Source: Gammaproteobacteria bacterium (GTDB lineage: Bacteria; Pseudomonadota; Gammaproteobacteria; GRL18). From it: DNA of 12,993 nt. The translations under genes and the position numbers were made by a program. The stretch spans positions 1 through 12,993 of the forward strand of contig JALTKC010000408.1 of the NCBI GenBank assembly GCA_027076245.1, read 5' to 3'. The notes under the pieces are model-generated. The model was not told the DNA's origin. It was given only the letters and a program-made list of their open reading frames with translations, and did not search any database. Of the stretch, positions 1 to 6,584 are shown one piece after another (positions within the stretch are counted from its first letter, which is position 1; each line of letters starts with the position of its first letter).

Positions 1-678
1 AATATAGGAATCATCGGTTATTTCCACAATCAACTTTCCGGGCTGGACGGCCCCTTTTTTAAAGTCGTTGAGGCTGCTGACACCGGACAGATCGCCAGCA
101 AGATTAAAATGGGTCATATCATGGATACGGTACTGGATGATATAAGACAGTTTTTTCTGATTGGGCTTATACTGGTAACTTAAAACCAGATCACTGAGCA
201 GTTCATCGTAACCCATTTTTGACAATGCTTTACTGCCAATTCGATAGACGTCACCACAGGCCAGGGTAGAAAATACTTCAACCTGAGAAGGCTCTACATC
301 AGGATTATCCATTAACTGCATGATATTACCGTTTAAACTAATAGCAATACCCTTTACAATCAGGCTCAGTGCTTCCGGGATCTGTCCGTTCTGAATACGG
401 CGGTCCATGGTTAACAGGCTGAACAGATCCGGTGCTGTAAATTTAATGGAGTCAATATGGATGGACTCATCCACAGCAGGAATATAGACTTTAAGCTTAT
501 GAACGGTTGCGTTGCCGGCGAGAGAGGTTTCAAAGTCCTTGTAGCTGATTTGCACAAAGGGTTTGGCCTGTGTGATCTGGTGTTCAATAAACTGTTCAGT
601 CAGATACCATAAACTGCCCTTGAGCGCAGCCAGGGTAAGCACGGTTAAAACAAATAGAACCAGGAAGATTTTTTTCAT
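1..678 (-). CDS. Uncharacterised membrane-anchored protein, C-terminus cut by window edge
   Basis: The minus-strand frame is open from an ATG at 676-678 to the left edge, giving at least 226 residues without a stop. Residues 1-20 begin MKKIF and continue as a hydrophobic stretch. This is probably an uncleaved N-terminal signal anchor, so the rest likely lies in the periplasm. The remainder looks like a soluble beta-rich protein. A patch around residues 140-160 (LACGD, then MGYDELLSDL) resembles a pattern I have seen in gammaproteobacterial hypothetical proteins. YdgA/DUF945-like or AsmA-like envelope proteins have similar anchors, but I cannot assign either family. Only 29 bp separate it from the DsbA-family gene upstream, so the two are probably co-transcribed. 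Function is unknown. Confidence 0.75.
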   Translation of the reverse strand, partial: MKKIFLVLFVLTVLTLAALKGSLWYLTEQFIEHQITQAKPFVQISYKDFETSLAGNATVHKLKVYIPAVDESIHIDSIKFTAPDLFSLLTMDRRIQNGQIPEALSLIVKGIAISLNGNIMQLMDNPDVEPSQVEVFSTLACGDVYRIGSKALSKMGYDELLSDLVLSYQYKPNQKKLSYIIQYRIHDMTHFNLAGDLSGVSSLNDFKKGAVQPGKLIVEITDDSYI

Positions 679-707
679 TTATCTGTCATCAGCCTAAGTG
701 ATCATCA

Positions 708-1391
708 TTAATACCAGGACGGCTTGTCGTCCGGTTTCTCCAACAGGGCTTTTATATTGGCTTCGATAATGTGGTAACCAATATTGCCGTAAAGTTTCTG
801 GCGGCCTTCATTGAGCACAAAGCTGGGACTGCCGTCAATGGTTTTCTGTTTATCATCGGTTGTACAGGAGGCCAGAGCTGCCATGGCTTCGCCGCTGTTG
901 AGCACCACTTCCAGCTTATCCCGGGGAATATCTAACTGCTCAGCATAGGAGAGCATAATGCTGAGCTGTGAGACATCTTCTGCATCACGGAAATAGCCCA
1001 GGCGGATCCGCCAGTCAATCTGCTCCAGCAGGGTATTGTCTTTATCCTGTGATTGTATTTCTCCCCGTTGTTCAAGAATACCCACCGCTTTTATAAAATG
1101 GTGACAGCAGGCGGAAGAATGCGGCAGGTTTTTCAGGCCAATGTCAGGGTGAATGTCCACATAGGGAAACATACCACCCAGTTTATGCATCATCTGGTTA
1201 TAACCCTGCAGTCCACCTTTCTCAGCCCAGTTTTTTTCCAGCATGGCATGCATATCAACAAACAGCGGGGTATAACGATAATTAATTTTTACCTGGTCGC
1301 CAAACTGTTTTTTTATTTCATCAATTTTTATTTTTGCAGAATACGCCCAGATACACAGGACATCAGAATAGTAGTCAATTTCAAGACTCAT
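708..1391 (-). CDS. DsbA-family thioredoxin-fold protein with a single active-site cysteine
   Basis: This 227-residue protein matches the DsbA/FrnE/2-hydroxychromene-2-carboxylate isomerase superfamily. The N-terminal beta strand leads into the active-site loop SDVLCIWAY (residues 9-17), with C13. A16 occupies the position of the second cysteine of a CxxC motif. The cis-proline loop is DGSPSFVLNEG (186-196), followed by the usual LYGN. There is no signal peptide, so it is probably cytoplasmic. With one active-site thiol it is unlikely to be a classical dithiol oxidase. A glutathione-dependent or isomerase-like role is possible but is inference. It lies 73 bp downstream of crp on the same strand and just upstream of the membrane-anchored hypothetical gene. 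The ribosome-binding site is weak (GGA about 11 nt upstream). Confidence 0.85.
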   Translation of the reverse strand: MSLEIDYYSDVLCIWAYSAKIKIDEIKKQFGDQVKINYRYTPLFVDMHAMLEKNWAEKGGLQGYNQMMHKLGGMFPYVDIHPDIGLKNLPHSSACCHHFIKAVGILEQRGEIQSQDKDNTLLEQIDWRIRLGYFRDAEDVSQLSIMLSYAEQLDIPRDKLEVVLNSGEAMAALASCTTDDKQKTIDGSPSFVLNEGRQKLYGNIGYHIIEANIKALLEKPDDKPSWY

Positions 1392-1464
1392 GTATTTTTT
1401 CCATAACTAGCTAGATAGTAAGACGGCTAATAAAACAGCCAATAGTCAGAATAGCAATAACCGC

Positions 1465-2100
1465 TTATCGAGTACCAAAGATAACAATGGTTTTACCTTT
1501 AACATGGATAAGCTCCTGCTCTTCAAGTATTTTTAGTACCCGACCGGCCATTTCTCTGGAACAGCCAACGATTTTACCCAGTTCCTGACGAGTGATTTTA
1601 ATCTGCATGCCGTCCGGGTGGGTCATGGCATCGGGCTGTTTGGCCAGTTCTAGCAGGGTGCCGGCAATGCGTCCGGTCACATCCAGAAAGGCCAGATCGC
1701 CGACTTTGCGGCTGGTTTTACGCAGCCGGTTGGCAATCTGGGTGGATATTTCAAACAGCACATCGGGCAGATCCTGCCGTAAACTGTTAAATTTGGCATA
1801 AGATATTTCTGCAATTTCGCTGTCTGTGCGGGCTTTAACCCAGGCACTGCGGTTGGACGGTTCAGAAAATAGGCCCATTTCCCCGAAAAAATCCCCGTCA
1901 TTGAGATAGTCGAGCACAATTTCGTGGTCATCCTTGTCTTCCAGTAAAACTGAAACCGAGCCTTTAACAATATAGTACAGGGTATCGGATTCCGTTCCGG
2001 CATGGATAATGGTTTTTTTGGCCGGGTATTTGCGCTTGTGGCAATAAGTAAGAAATTCGGTGATCGCTGGGTTTTCTTCTTTTAAATTTACAATCGACAT
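1465..2100 (-). CDS. crp: cAMP receptor protein, Crp/Vfr type
   Basis: This 211-residue global transcription regulator is close in length to E. coli CRP (210), and most blocks can be aligned by eye. The N-terminal cyclic-nucleotide domain has the phosphate-binding cassette FFGEMGLF (G73, E74) and NRSAW (R84, S85). The C-helix T129-S130 pair corresponds to CRP T127-S128. The hinge block [11 protein letters not shown] and the [13 protein letters not shown] segment are intact. The recognition helix is [11 protein letters not shown], keeping R182, E183 and R187, the residues equivalent to the DNA-contacting R180, E181 and R185 of CRP. It should therefore read TGTGA-N6-TCACA-type sites. The SREM helix and the C-terminal HVKGKT segment look more like Pseudomonas Vfr than enteric CRP. 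The gene is divergent from an OsmC/YhfA gene, as crp is in E. coli. Confidence 0.97.
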   Translation of the reverse strand: MSIVNLKEENPAITEFLTYCHKRKYPAKKTIIHAGTESDTLYYIVKGSVSVLLEDKDDHEIVLDYLNDGDFFGEMGLFSEPSNRSAWVKARTDSEIAEISYAKFNSLRQDLPDVLFEISTQIANRLRKTSRKVGDLAFLDVTGRIAGTLLELAKQPDAMTHPDGMQIKITRQELGKIVGCSREMAGRVLKILEEQELIHVKGKTIVIFGTR

Positions 2101-2391
2101 ATCAATCTGCTTTTTTTAATGCTGGTACCATGAACTGGCAAGTGGAGATTGTCTCTAAGCACGTTTCTGTGTTGCGCTCTGTCGGGCTCTTAGAGTCCCG
2201 TATCTGGAAAGTCCACTTTTCTTAATTTATTAGCATAGCACGAAAATAAAAAAGTGTGATGTTTTAATAGAAAATCTTTCGAGCAAATCACATTTAATGG
2301 CTTGTATTTGTGGATATTATTTGGTTTTTTGTGAAATAATCTGATTTAGGTTTTAAGGTCAAGAGATAATGTTTAGGACAAAGGGCAGAAA
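2101..2391. promoter_or_regulatory. Divergent crp / OsmC-family intergenic region
   Basis: This 291-bp gene-free region must hold both promoters. On the minus strand an extended -10-like TGCTATGCT lies at about 2233-2241, which would give crp a leader of roughly 130 nt. Two CRP half-sites face each other: TGTGA at 2255-2259 and TCACA at 2288-2292. They are 28 bp apart, not the 6 bp of a canonical site, so neither is a convincing operator. Inside the putative crp leader, 2183-2200 can form a hairpin (CGGG and CTC pairing with GAG and CCCG around a 3-nt loop, with one bulged base). For the OsmC gene only a weak ribosome-binding site (AGGG at about 2382) is visible. Confidence 0.35.
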
Positions 2392-2808
2392 ATGAATGTA
2401 AGAATTAAATGGGTTGAGAATATGATGTTTATGGGGCAGTCTGGAAGTGGACATGCTGTAGTAATGGATGGGCCGCCGGATCTGGGGGGTAAAAATCTGG
2501 GCATCCGGCCTATGGAAATGATGCTGATGGGGCTGGGAGGGTGTACTTCTTTTGATGTTATGCTGATTCTGCAGCGTTCCCGTCAGAATGTGACTGATTG
2601 TGTTGCTGAGCTGAGTGCAGAACGTGCGGAAACTGACCCCAAGGTGTTTACCAAAATTCATATTCACTTTATTGTTACAGGCAAAGAGTTAAAAGAGAAA
2701 ATGGTTAAACGGGCAGTGGAGTTGTCTGCAACAAAATACTGCTCTGCCTCTATTATGCTGGCTCAGACGGTGGATATTACCCATGATTATGAGATTGTTG
2801 AAGGGTAA
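2392..2808 (+). CDS. yhfA: OsmC-family peroxiredoxin-like protein, YhfA type
   Basis: This 138-residue protein matches the E. coli YhfA branch of the OsmC/Ohr superfamily (134 residues). The start reads MNVRIKWVE, then SGHAVVMDG, then RPMEMMLMGLGGC. The two cysteines expected of the fold are present: C51 in GLGGCTSFDV and C117 in KYCSASIML. OsmC/Ohr proteins reduce organic hydroperoxides with such a cysteine pair, but the substrate of the YhfA branch is not established. The conserved segment TKIHIHFIVTGKELK precedes the C117 helix. The gene is divergent from crp, an arrangement shared with E. coli. It converges on the TtcA-family gene across the palindromic element at 2822-2994. Confidence 0.92.
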   Translation: MNVRIKWVENMMFMGQSGSGHAVVMDGPPDLGGKNLGIRPMEMMLMGLGGCTSFDVMLILQRSRQNVTDCVAELSAERAETDPKVFTKIHIHFIVTGKELKEKMVKRAVELSATKYCSASIMLAQTVDITHDYEIVEG

Positions 2809-2821
2809 ATGAATTAAGTCC

Positions 2822-2994
2822 GTATCATATGGCTATATGCTTTTCTGAAGACGCCCTTCTCTTATAATAAAGAGCGCATCCATGGAGGCTTTTCGGCAGC
2901 GTGACCGCCATGGATGGCGGAAATGCAATAAATGCAGGAGCAATTTATTGTCCATGCTGCCGAAACTTCATAAAAGCATATAGCCATCTGATAC
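2822..2994. repeat. 173-bp nested palindromic element between convergent genes
   Basis: The outer arms 2822-2850 and 2966-2994 are inverted repeats matching at 27 of 29 positions. Inner arms 2891-2903 and 2953-2965 match at 12 of 13, and the exception is a G-U pair in RNA. On the right the inner arm abuts the outer arm. On the left they are separated by 40 nt that can form a small hairpin (2859-2863 with 2870-2874). Inside the inner arms are two more hairpins: CCGCCA/TGGCGG with a 4-nt loop (2905-2920) and CAATAAAT/ATTTATTG with a 9-nt loop (2926-2950). The whole folds as a branched cruciform. It carries no open reading frame and I see no obvious target-site duplication. It could be a miniature inverted-repeat element, a REP/BIME-like unit or a structured bidirectional 3' end. 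No second full copy is in the window. Confidence 0.8.
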
Positions 2995-3034
2995 TACGTG
3001 GCTTACTTTGTCTTTCATAATAAAATCAATGGAT

Positions 3035-3775
3035 TTATGTATGATCAACCGCCATTAACGGTTTTAAAGTCTTTAACAAACTGCTGAATAAGCTCTTATT
3101 GTGTCGTTCTTCCTGAGCCAGAAGCTGCTTCATATGCTCACGCTGCGTCGGCATACTGAAACAGGCCGGGCAGCTGTCCGGGATAACCGGTAAACCGGCG
3201 GCTTCGGCATAAGCGGTGGTTAAGGTTTCACGGGCGTAAACCAGGGGGCGGATCACCCGTAAATCCCCGGCTCCAATGGTATAGTTGGCTTTCATGGTCT
3301 GCAGTTTGCCATTGTGGAAGGCAGACATCAGGAAGCTTTCAGCCAGGTCATCCAGATGCTGGGCCAGAGCCAGAATATTGTAGCCTTCTTTTCTGGCTGT
3401 ATTATAGAGAATGCCGCGCTTCATTCTTGAGCAGAAAGAGCAGAAGGAGTCACCGTCCATGGAACCCTCAGCCTGCTCCATAATGGCCTGCTGCTGGTAA
3501 AAATAGGGGATGCCCAGTTGTTTCAGATAGTCTTTTAAGGGCGATGGATCAAAGCCTTCAATCATGGGGTCGACCGTGACGGCACCCAGATGAAACTTTA
3601 CCGGTGCATACTGGCTCAGGTGGTGCAGGATCAGTAACAGGGACAGGGAATCCTTGCCGCCGGAAACCCCCAGCAGGATACGGTCACCGTCTTTAATCAT
3701 ATCAAAATCAGCTATTGCCCGTCCCACATGACGCATCAGACGTTTGGGCGGTTTTAAATAGTTTCTTTCTGCCAT
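3035..3775 (-). CDS. TtcA-family PP-loop ATPase (tRNA thiolation)
   Basis: TtcA enzymes use ATP to activate C32 of tRNA and replace its O2 with sulfur, using an iron-sulfur cluster. Read from the preferred start the protein has 246 residues (E. coli TtcA has 311). It shows the PP-loop SGGKDS (38-43), a CSFC pair (C112, C115), RMKRGILY, and the helix AQHLDDLAESFL. A second pair CPAC (C202, C205) stands where canonical TtcA has CNLCGSQ. This suggests a TtcA-related subfamily, not TtcA itself, so the exact base modified is uncertain. An in-frame ATG at 3848-3850 would add 25 residues. I prefer 3775 because a TGCTATGAT extended -10 lies inside the extension and because family proteins begin near KRLMRHVG. 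Neither start has a strong ribosome-binding site. Confidence 0.88.
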   Translation of the reverse strand: MAERNYLKPPKRLMRHVGRAIADFDMIKDGDRILLGVSGGKDSLSLLLILHHLSQYAPVKFHLGAVTVDPMIEGFDPSPLKDYLKQLGIPYFYQQQAIMEQAEGSMDGDSFCSFCSRMKRGILYNTARKEGYNILALAQHLDDLAESFLMSAFHNGKLQTMKANYTIGAGDLRVIRPLVYARETLTTAYAEAAGLPVIPDSCPACFSMPTQREHMKQLLAQEERHNKSLFSSLLKTLKPLMAVDHT

Positions 3776-3814
3776 ATTTGTGGTTTTTCTATTCTGGTTT
3801 TTGGTGTTCGGCGT

Positions 3815-3823
3815 ATCATAGCA
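3815..3823 (-). promoter_or_regulatory. Extended -10 promoter element for the TtcA-family gene
   Basis: The minus strand reads TGC then TATGAT (hexamer at 3815-3820). This is a 5/6 match to TATAAT with the TG of an extended -10. The -35 region is poor, as is common for extended -10 promoters. Transcription would start near 3808, giving a leader of about 33 nt to the ATG at 3775. This excludes the upstream ATG at 3850. Confidence 0.45.
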
Positions 3824-3935
3824 GATTGCAGCCTGATCAGCAGTTTTCATTCAAGGTTTTACTTGAAGCAGGGTGACTTGTCGGTTAGTCTTTGTTTAGC
3901 GAAAAAAATTAAAACCGTAATCCGGAGGAACAGGA

Positions 3936-4853
3936 ATGGATGCATTTGTTATAGGTTTGCTGGCACTGGTTATTGTGCTGATTGTTTTAGGGGTTAAAAA
4001 AGTGGATCAGGGTATGGAATATACTGTGGAACGCTTTGGGCGTTATACCCGCTCATTAAGACCTGGCCTGAACTTTATTATGCCGGTGGTGGACTCTATT
4101 GGTAAACAGGTCAACATGATGGAACGGGTCATGGATGTGCCTTCTCAGGAAGTAATTACCAAGGATAATGCCATGGTTAAAGTGGATGGCGTGGTGTTTT
4201 TTCAGGCCATGGACAGCGCCAAGGCATCCTATGAGGTTAATAATCTTGAACATGCCATTTTAAACCTGACCATGACTAATATCAGAACCGTTATGGGCTC
4301 TATGGATCTGGATGAGCTATTATCCAAGCGGGACGAAATTAACTCTCAACTGCTTTCGGTTGTGGATGATGCGACAACGCCCTGGGGTGTTAAAGTGACC
4401 CGTATTGAGATTAAAGATATTGCACCGCCTATGGATCTGGTGGATGCCATGGCACGGCAGATGAAAGCAGAACGGGAAAAACGGGCCAGTATTCTGGAAG
4501 CTGAAGGTGAACGTCAGGCAGAGATTCTACGGGCTGAGGGTGAGAAGCAGGGCGCTATTCTAAAAGCAGAAGGTGAAAAGGAAGCGGCCTTCCGTGAAGC
4601 GGAAGCTCGGGAGCGGCTGGCTGAAGCAGAAGCAAGAGCTACTCTGGTGGTTTCCCAGGCCATTGATAAAGGTGATATTAATGCCATCAATTACTTTGTG
4701 GCGACCAAGTATGTTGAAGCGTTAAAAGAAATCGGCATGGCGGATAATCAGAAACTGGTCTTTATGCCTCTGGAGGCTTCCGGAGTGATCAGTGCTATCG
4801 GTGGTATTGGTGAACTGGCTAAAGAAGTCTATAACAAAAAGAACGATGCATAA
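3936..4853 (+). CDS. qmcA: QmcA-like SPFH/stomatin membrane protein
   Basis: This 305-residue protein matches E. coli QmcA (YbbK). An N-terminal membrane segment (about residues 4-20) is followed by the SPFH/band-7 domain, with [25 protein letters not shown] at its start (residues 26-50) and [22 protein letters not shown] inside (66-87). An Ala/Glu-rich coiled coil spans roughly 175-245. The coil carries an 11-residue repeat built on AEGE (EAEGERQ, RAEGEKQ, KAEGEKE). SPFH proteins oligomerise into membrane rings or microdomains and often associate with proteases such as FtsH. The start has a good GGAGG ribosome-binding site at 3924-3928. It is followed by nfeD on the same strand, the classic SPFH/NfeD pairing. 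Confidence 0.95.
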   Translation: MDAFVIGLLALVIVLIVLGVKKVDQGMEYTVERFGRYTRSLRPGLNFIMPVVDSIGKQVNMMERVMDVPSQEVITKDNAMVKVDGVVFFQAMDSAKASYEVNNLEHAILNLTMTNIRTVMGSMDLDELLSKRDEINSQLLSVVDDATTPWGVKVTRIEIKDIAPPMDLVDAMARQMKAEREKRASILEAEGERQAEILRAEGEKQGAILKAEGEKEAAFREAEARERLAEAEARATLVVSQAIDKGDINAINYFVATKYVEALKEIGMADNQKLVFMPLEASGVISAIGGIGELAKEVYNKKNDA

Positions 4854-4871
4854 AAATATCATTAAAAAAGG

Positions 4872-4905
4872 CCCTTATCCTGACCTTCTCCCGAAAGGCG
4901 GAAGG
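4872..4905 (+). repeat. Intercistronic hairpin repeat, copy 1 (qmcA-nfeD)
   Basis: In the 100-bp gap between qmcA and nfeD, 4884-4905 folds into a 9-position stem (one C-C mismatch, one wobble) closed by a GAAA tetraloop. No T-run follows, so it is not a good terminator. It may act as an mRNA stabiliser or partial attenuator. The wider segment 4872-4905 aligns with the reverse complement of 12257-12290, with most differences being transitions. The two therefore look like diverged copies of one repeat family. Confidence 0.55.
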
Positions 4906-4953
4906 AACCGAGTATTGCTTATCGTATAAATTTGTTTTAGAGAGGCTATAAAA

Positions 4954-5403
4954 ATGGAATCCTTTATCGCTCAATTAGAGTTCTGGCACTGGCTGACCTT
5001 TGCCGTGCTGCTGATTATTCTGGAAATGCTCAGTCCGGGCATTTTTATGATCTGGCTGGGGATTGCTGCCGGTATGGTGGGGATTGTTATGCTGGCCTGG
5101 CCTCATATAAACTGGCAGACACAAATAATACTCTTTGCCGTGTTTTCGGTCAGCAGTATTGCTGCCTGGTTATGGACACGGGCATTTTTTTATCCATCAG
5201 GAAGCGCCCCATCGAAATTGAATCGAAGGGCAGAGCAATATGTAGGCAGAACGTTCAGCCTTGTAGAGCCAATTGTCAATGGCATGGGTAAAATCAAAGT
5301 GGATGATTCCACCTGGAAAGTGCATGGGAAAGATGCACCAGCCGGTACTCAGGTGATAGTCACCGATGTGGACGGTACGGTGTTGAAAGTTAAACCTAAA
5401 TGA
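4954..5403 (+). CDS. nfeD: NfeD-family membrane protein (QmcA partner)
   Basis: This 149-residue protein has the short NfeD architecture. Three or four hydrophobic segments fall in residues 13-32, 33-50 and 58-78. After them comes a soluble C-terminal OB-fold domain (about 86-149), with the typical YVGRTFSLVEPIVNGMGKIKVDD block and a terminal VDGTVLKVKPK strand. E. coli YbbJ, partner of QmcA, is about the same length. NfeD proteins bind SPFH partners and are thought to modulate their assembly. The ribosome-binding site AGAGG at 4941-4945 is well placed. The gene converges on the CheW-CZB gene with only 12 bp between stop codons. Confidence 0.93.
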   Translation: MESFIAQLEFWHWLTFAVLLIILEMLSPGIFMIWLGIAAGMVGIVMLAWPHINWQTQIILFAVFSVSSIAAWLWTRAFFYPSGSAPSKLNRRAEQYVGRTFSLVEPIVNGMGKIKVDDSTWKVHGKDAPAGTQVIVTDVDGTVLKVKPK

Positions 5404-5415
5404 ATTAGTTTAGAT

Positions 5416-6294
5416 TTAACTTTGCGCCAGTTTAATTAAATTGGTTGCATCAATCAGCAGGCAGTCGGCCTGATCAGTCTGTTTTAAATAAGCCACTATT
5501 AACTCTGCTGCTTCTCCATTTAAAATAGAATTAATCTGATCCATAGGTTTAAACTGTTCCGGTTTAAAATCTACTACGTCATTAATATCATCAATGCGCA
5601 GAGCTACTGTTGGTGAGGTGCCGTCTTCAGTGACGTATAATAATACCTGACGGGAGGATTCCTTTAAATGAGTTCGGGCCTGTTCAAAGCGTTTCATCAG
5701 GCGTTTAAGGGTGACATTGCGTTCAGAGCGTAATATTCTTAAAGCGTGCTCCAGTTCGCCATCCTTTTTCATATCCAGAAGTTTGTCCGCCATAGCATGG
5801 ATTTGTTTGTGCGGCTGATCAAATTCTGCCAGCACTTCCATTAAGGTTTCATCCCGGGATTTAAAGGTATCATACCACTGCCCAAAGGCACATTTATGGG
5901 GATCTTTTGCTTTGATAAAAGGTACATCATTGAGCAGAGAATCTTCCAGCGCAGAAACCCATTCAATATGATCCTTTTCCCGATCATTAAGCAGCTGGAT
6001 AAGCTGGGCATTTTTTTCCACCCCAGAACTAAAGCCCAGCAAATTAGCAAAATCCAGCACCGGAACTGCATTGCCCTGAAATTCTACCATGCCTACCAGA
6101 CCTTTAGCCTGAGAAGGCAGGGACTGGATATTACTCATATCCTGGCTGATGGTCAGTACCCGGGCAATATCAATGGCGTAGAGGGTATTGGAAATCCAGA
6201 AAGTAAAGGCTCTTAAGCCATTAGAATATTGATTAGAAAGTACTGGCTGGGTAGAAGATTGCAAAGGTTCGGTTTGCATTGCGGTCATAGTCAT
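5416..6294 (-). CDS. CheW-type chemotaxis coupling protein with internal CZB zinc-binding domain
   Basis: This 292-residue protein is almost twice the usual CheW length. Residues 28-100 form the first half of a CheW fold (FWISNTLYAIDIARVLTI, GLVGMVEFQGNAVPVLDF). Residues 215-290 form the second half (LLYVTEDGTSPTVALRID, DCLLIDATNL). Between them, about 105-205, sits a helical domain with the CZB zinc ligands: H109 in HIEWV, C135 in CAFGQWY, and H162 and H166 in PHKQIH. CZB domains bind zinc through three histidines and one cysteine and act as zinc or oxidant (HOCl) sensors, mostly in chemoreceptors and diguanylate cyclases. Here the sensor is built into the coupling protein, which would link receptors to CheA. 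No che or fla gene is adjacent. A sigma-28-like promoter at 6372-6398 supports membership of the motility regulon. The start has AGGA about 8 nt upstream. Confidence 0.9.
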   Translation of the reverse strand: MTMTAMQTEPLQSSTQPVLSNQYSNGLRAFTFWISNTLYAIDIARVLTISQDMSNIQSLPSQAKGLVGMVEFQGNAVPVLDFANLLGFSSGVEKNAQLIQLLNDREKDHIEWVSALEDSLLNDVPFIKAKDPHKCAFGQWYDTFKSRDETLMEVLAEFDQPHKQIHAMADKLLDMKKDGELEHALRILRSERNVTLKRLMKRFEQARTHLKESSRQVLLYVTEDGTSPTVALRIDDINDVVDFKPEQFKPMDQINSILNGEAAELIVAYLKQTDQADCLLIDATNLIKLAQS

Positions 6295-6371
6295 CGTTCA
6301 GTCCTGAGCTCTGGGATTTAGGCTTTTTTAATTTCTTAATTGATCGGTTTTAGTCAGTCTGTTTAAAAAGT

Positions 6372-6398
6372 GTATCGGATTATTGAAAAAAATCTTTA
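6372..6398 (-). promoter_or_regulatory. Sigma-28 (FliA)-type promoter for the CheW-CZB gene
   Basis: The minus strand reads TAAAGATT (6398-6391), then an 11-nt spacer, then TCCGATAC (6379-6372). The FliA consensus is TAAAGTTT-N11-GCCGATAA, so the match is 7/8 and 6/8 with the exact spacing. The start would fall near 6365, about 70 nt upstream of the CheW-CZB ATG. I found no equally good sigma-70 promoter in this region. Confidence 0.6.
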
Positions 6399-6458
6399 AT
6401 TATCATTAAAAATAGCCCCTAAAGAGAATAATTATCTGATTTGTTGGCTGTAATCCGT

Positions 6459-6464
6459 TATAAT
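6459..6464 (+). promoter_or_regulatory. Predicted -10 box of the typA promoter
   Basis: A perfect TATAAT lies at 6459-6464. There is no good -35 hexamer at 16-18 bp, so an activator or partial extended -10 (CGT in place of TGT) would be needed. The start would fall near 6471, so the long hairpin at 6477-6511 would sit at the very 5' end of a leader of about 114 nt. Confidence 0.4.
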
Positions 6465-6476
6465 GGTCAGTTCTTT

Positions 6477-6511
6477 TAATCCCGCTAATTTCACATAAAT
6501 TAGCGGGATTA
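6477..6511. promoter_or_regulatory. typA: Perfect 15-bp inverted repeat in the typA leader
   Basis: Positions 6477-6491 and 6497-6511 are perfectly complementary around the 5-nt loop CACAT. The stem core is CCCGCT/AGCGGG flanked by AT-rich arms. No T-run follows on either strand, and no gene ends here on either strand, so it is not a normal terminator. It lies between divergent genes and inside the predicted typA 5' leader. It could be an operator for a dimeric regulator, a transcript-stabilising 5' stem, or a structure affecting translation of the poorly initiated typA gene. Confidence 0.65.
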
Positions 6512-6584
6512 GTATTTGTTACCTGCTTTTTGTTATCACTTTTTATATAACTTGTAACTTTAGCTTAATTTTTGGACTTTCACA

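Noticed and set aside
708..1391. Loss of the second cysteine as a sign of a broken DsbA gene
   Set aside because: The reading frame, cis-Pro loop and length are intact, and single-cysteine members are common in this superfamily.
2822..2994. Integron attC site
   Set aside because: The terminal arms lack the conserved GTTRRRY/RYYYAAC core sequences and no integrase or cassette genes are nearby.
3850..3867. TTCAAG-N6-CTTGAA inverted repeat as an operator
   Set aside because: Six-base arms are short enough to arise by chance and no matching regulator or second copy was seen.
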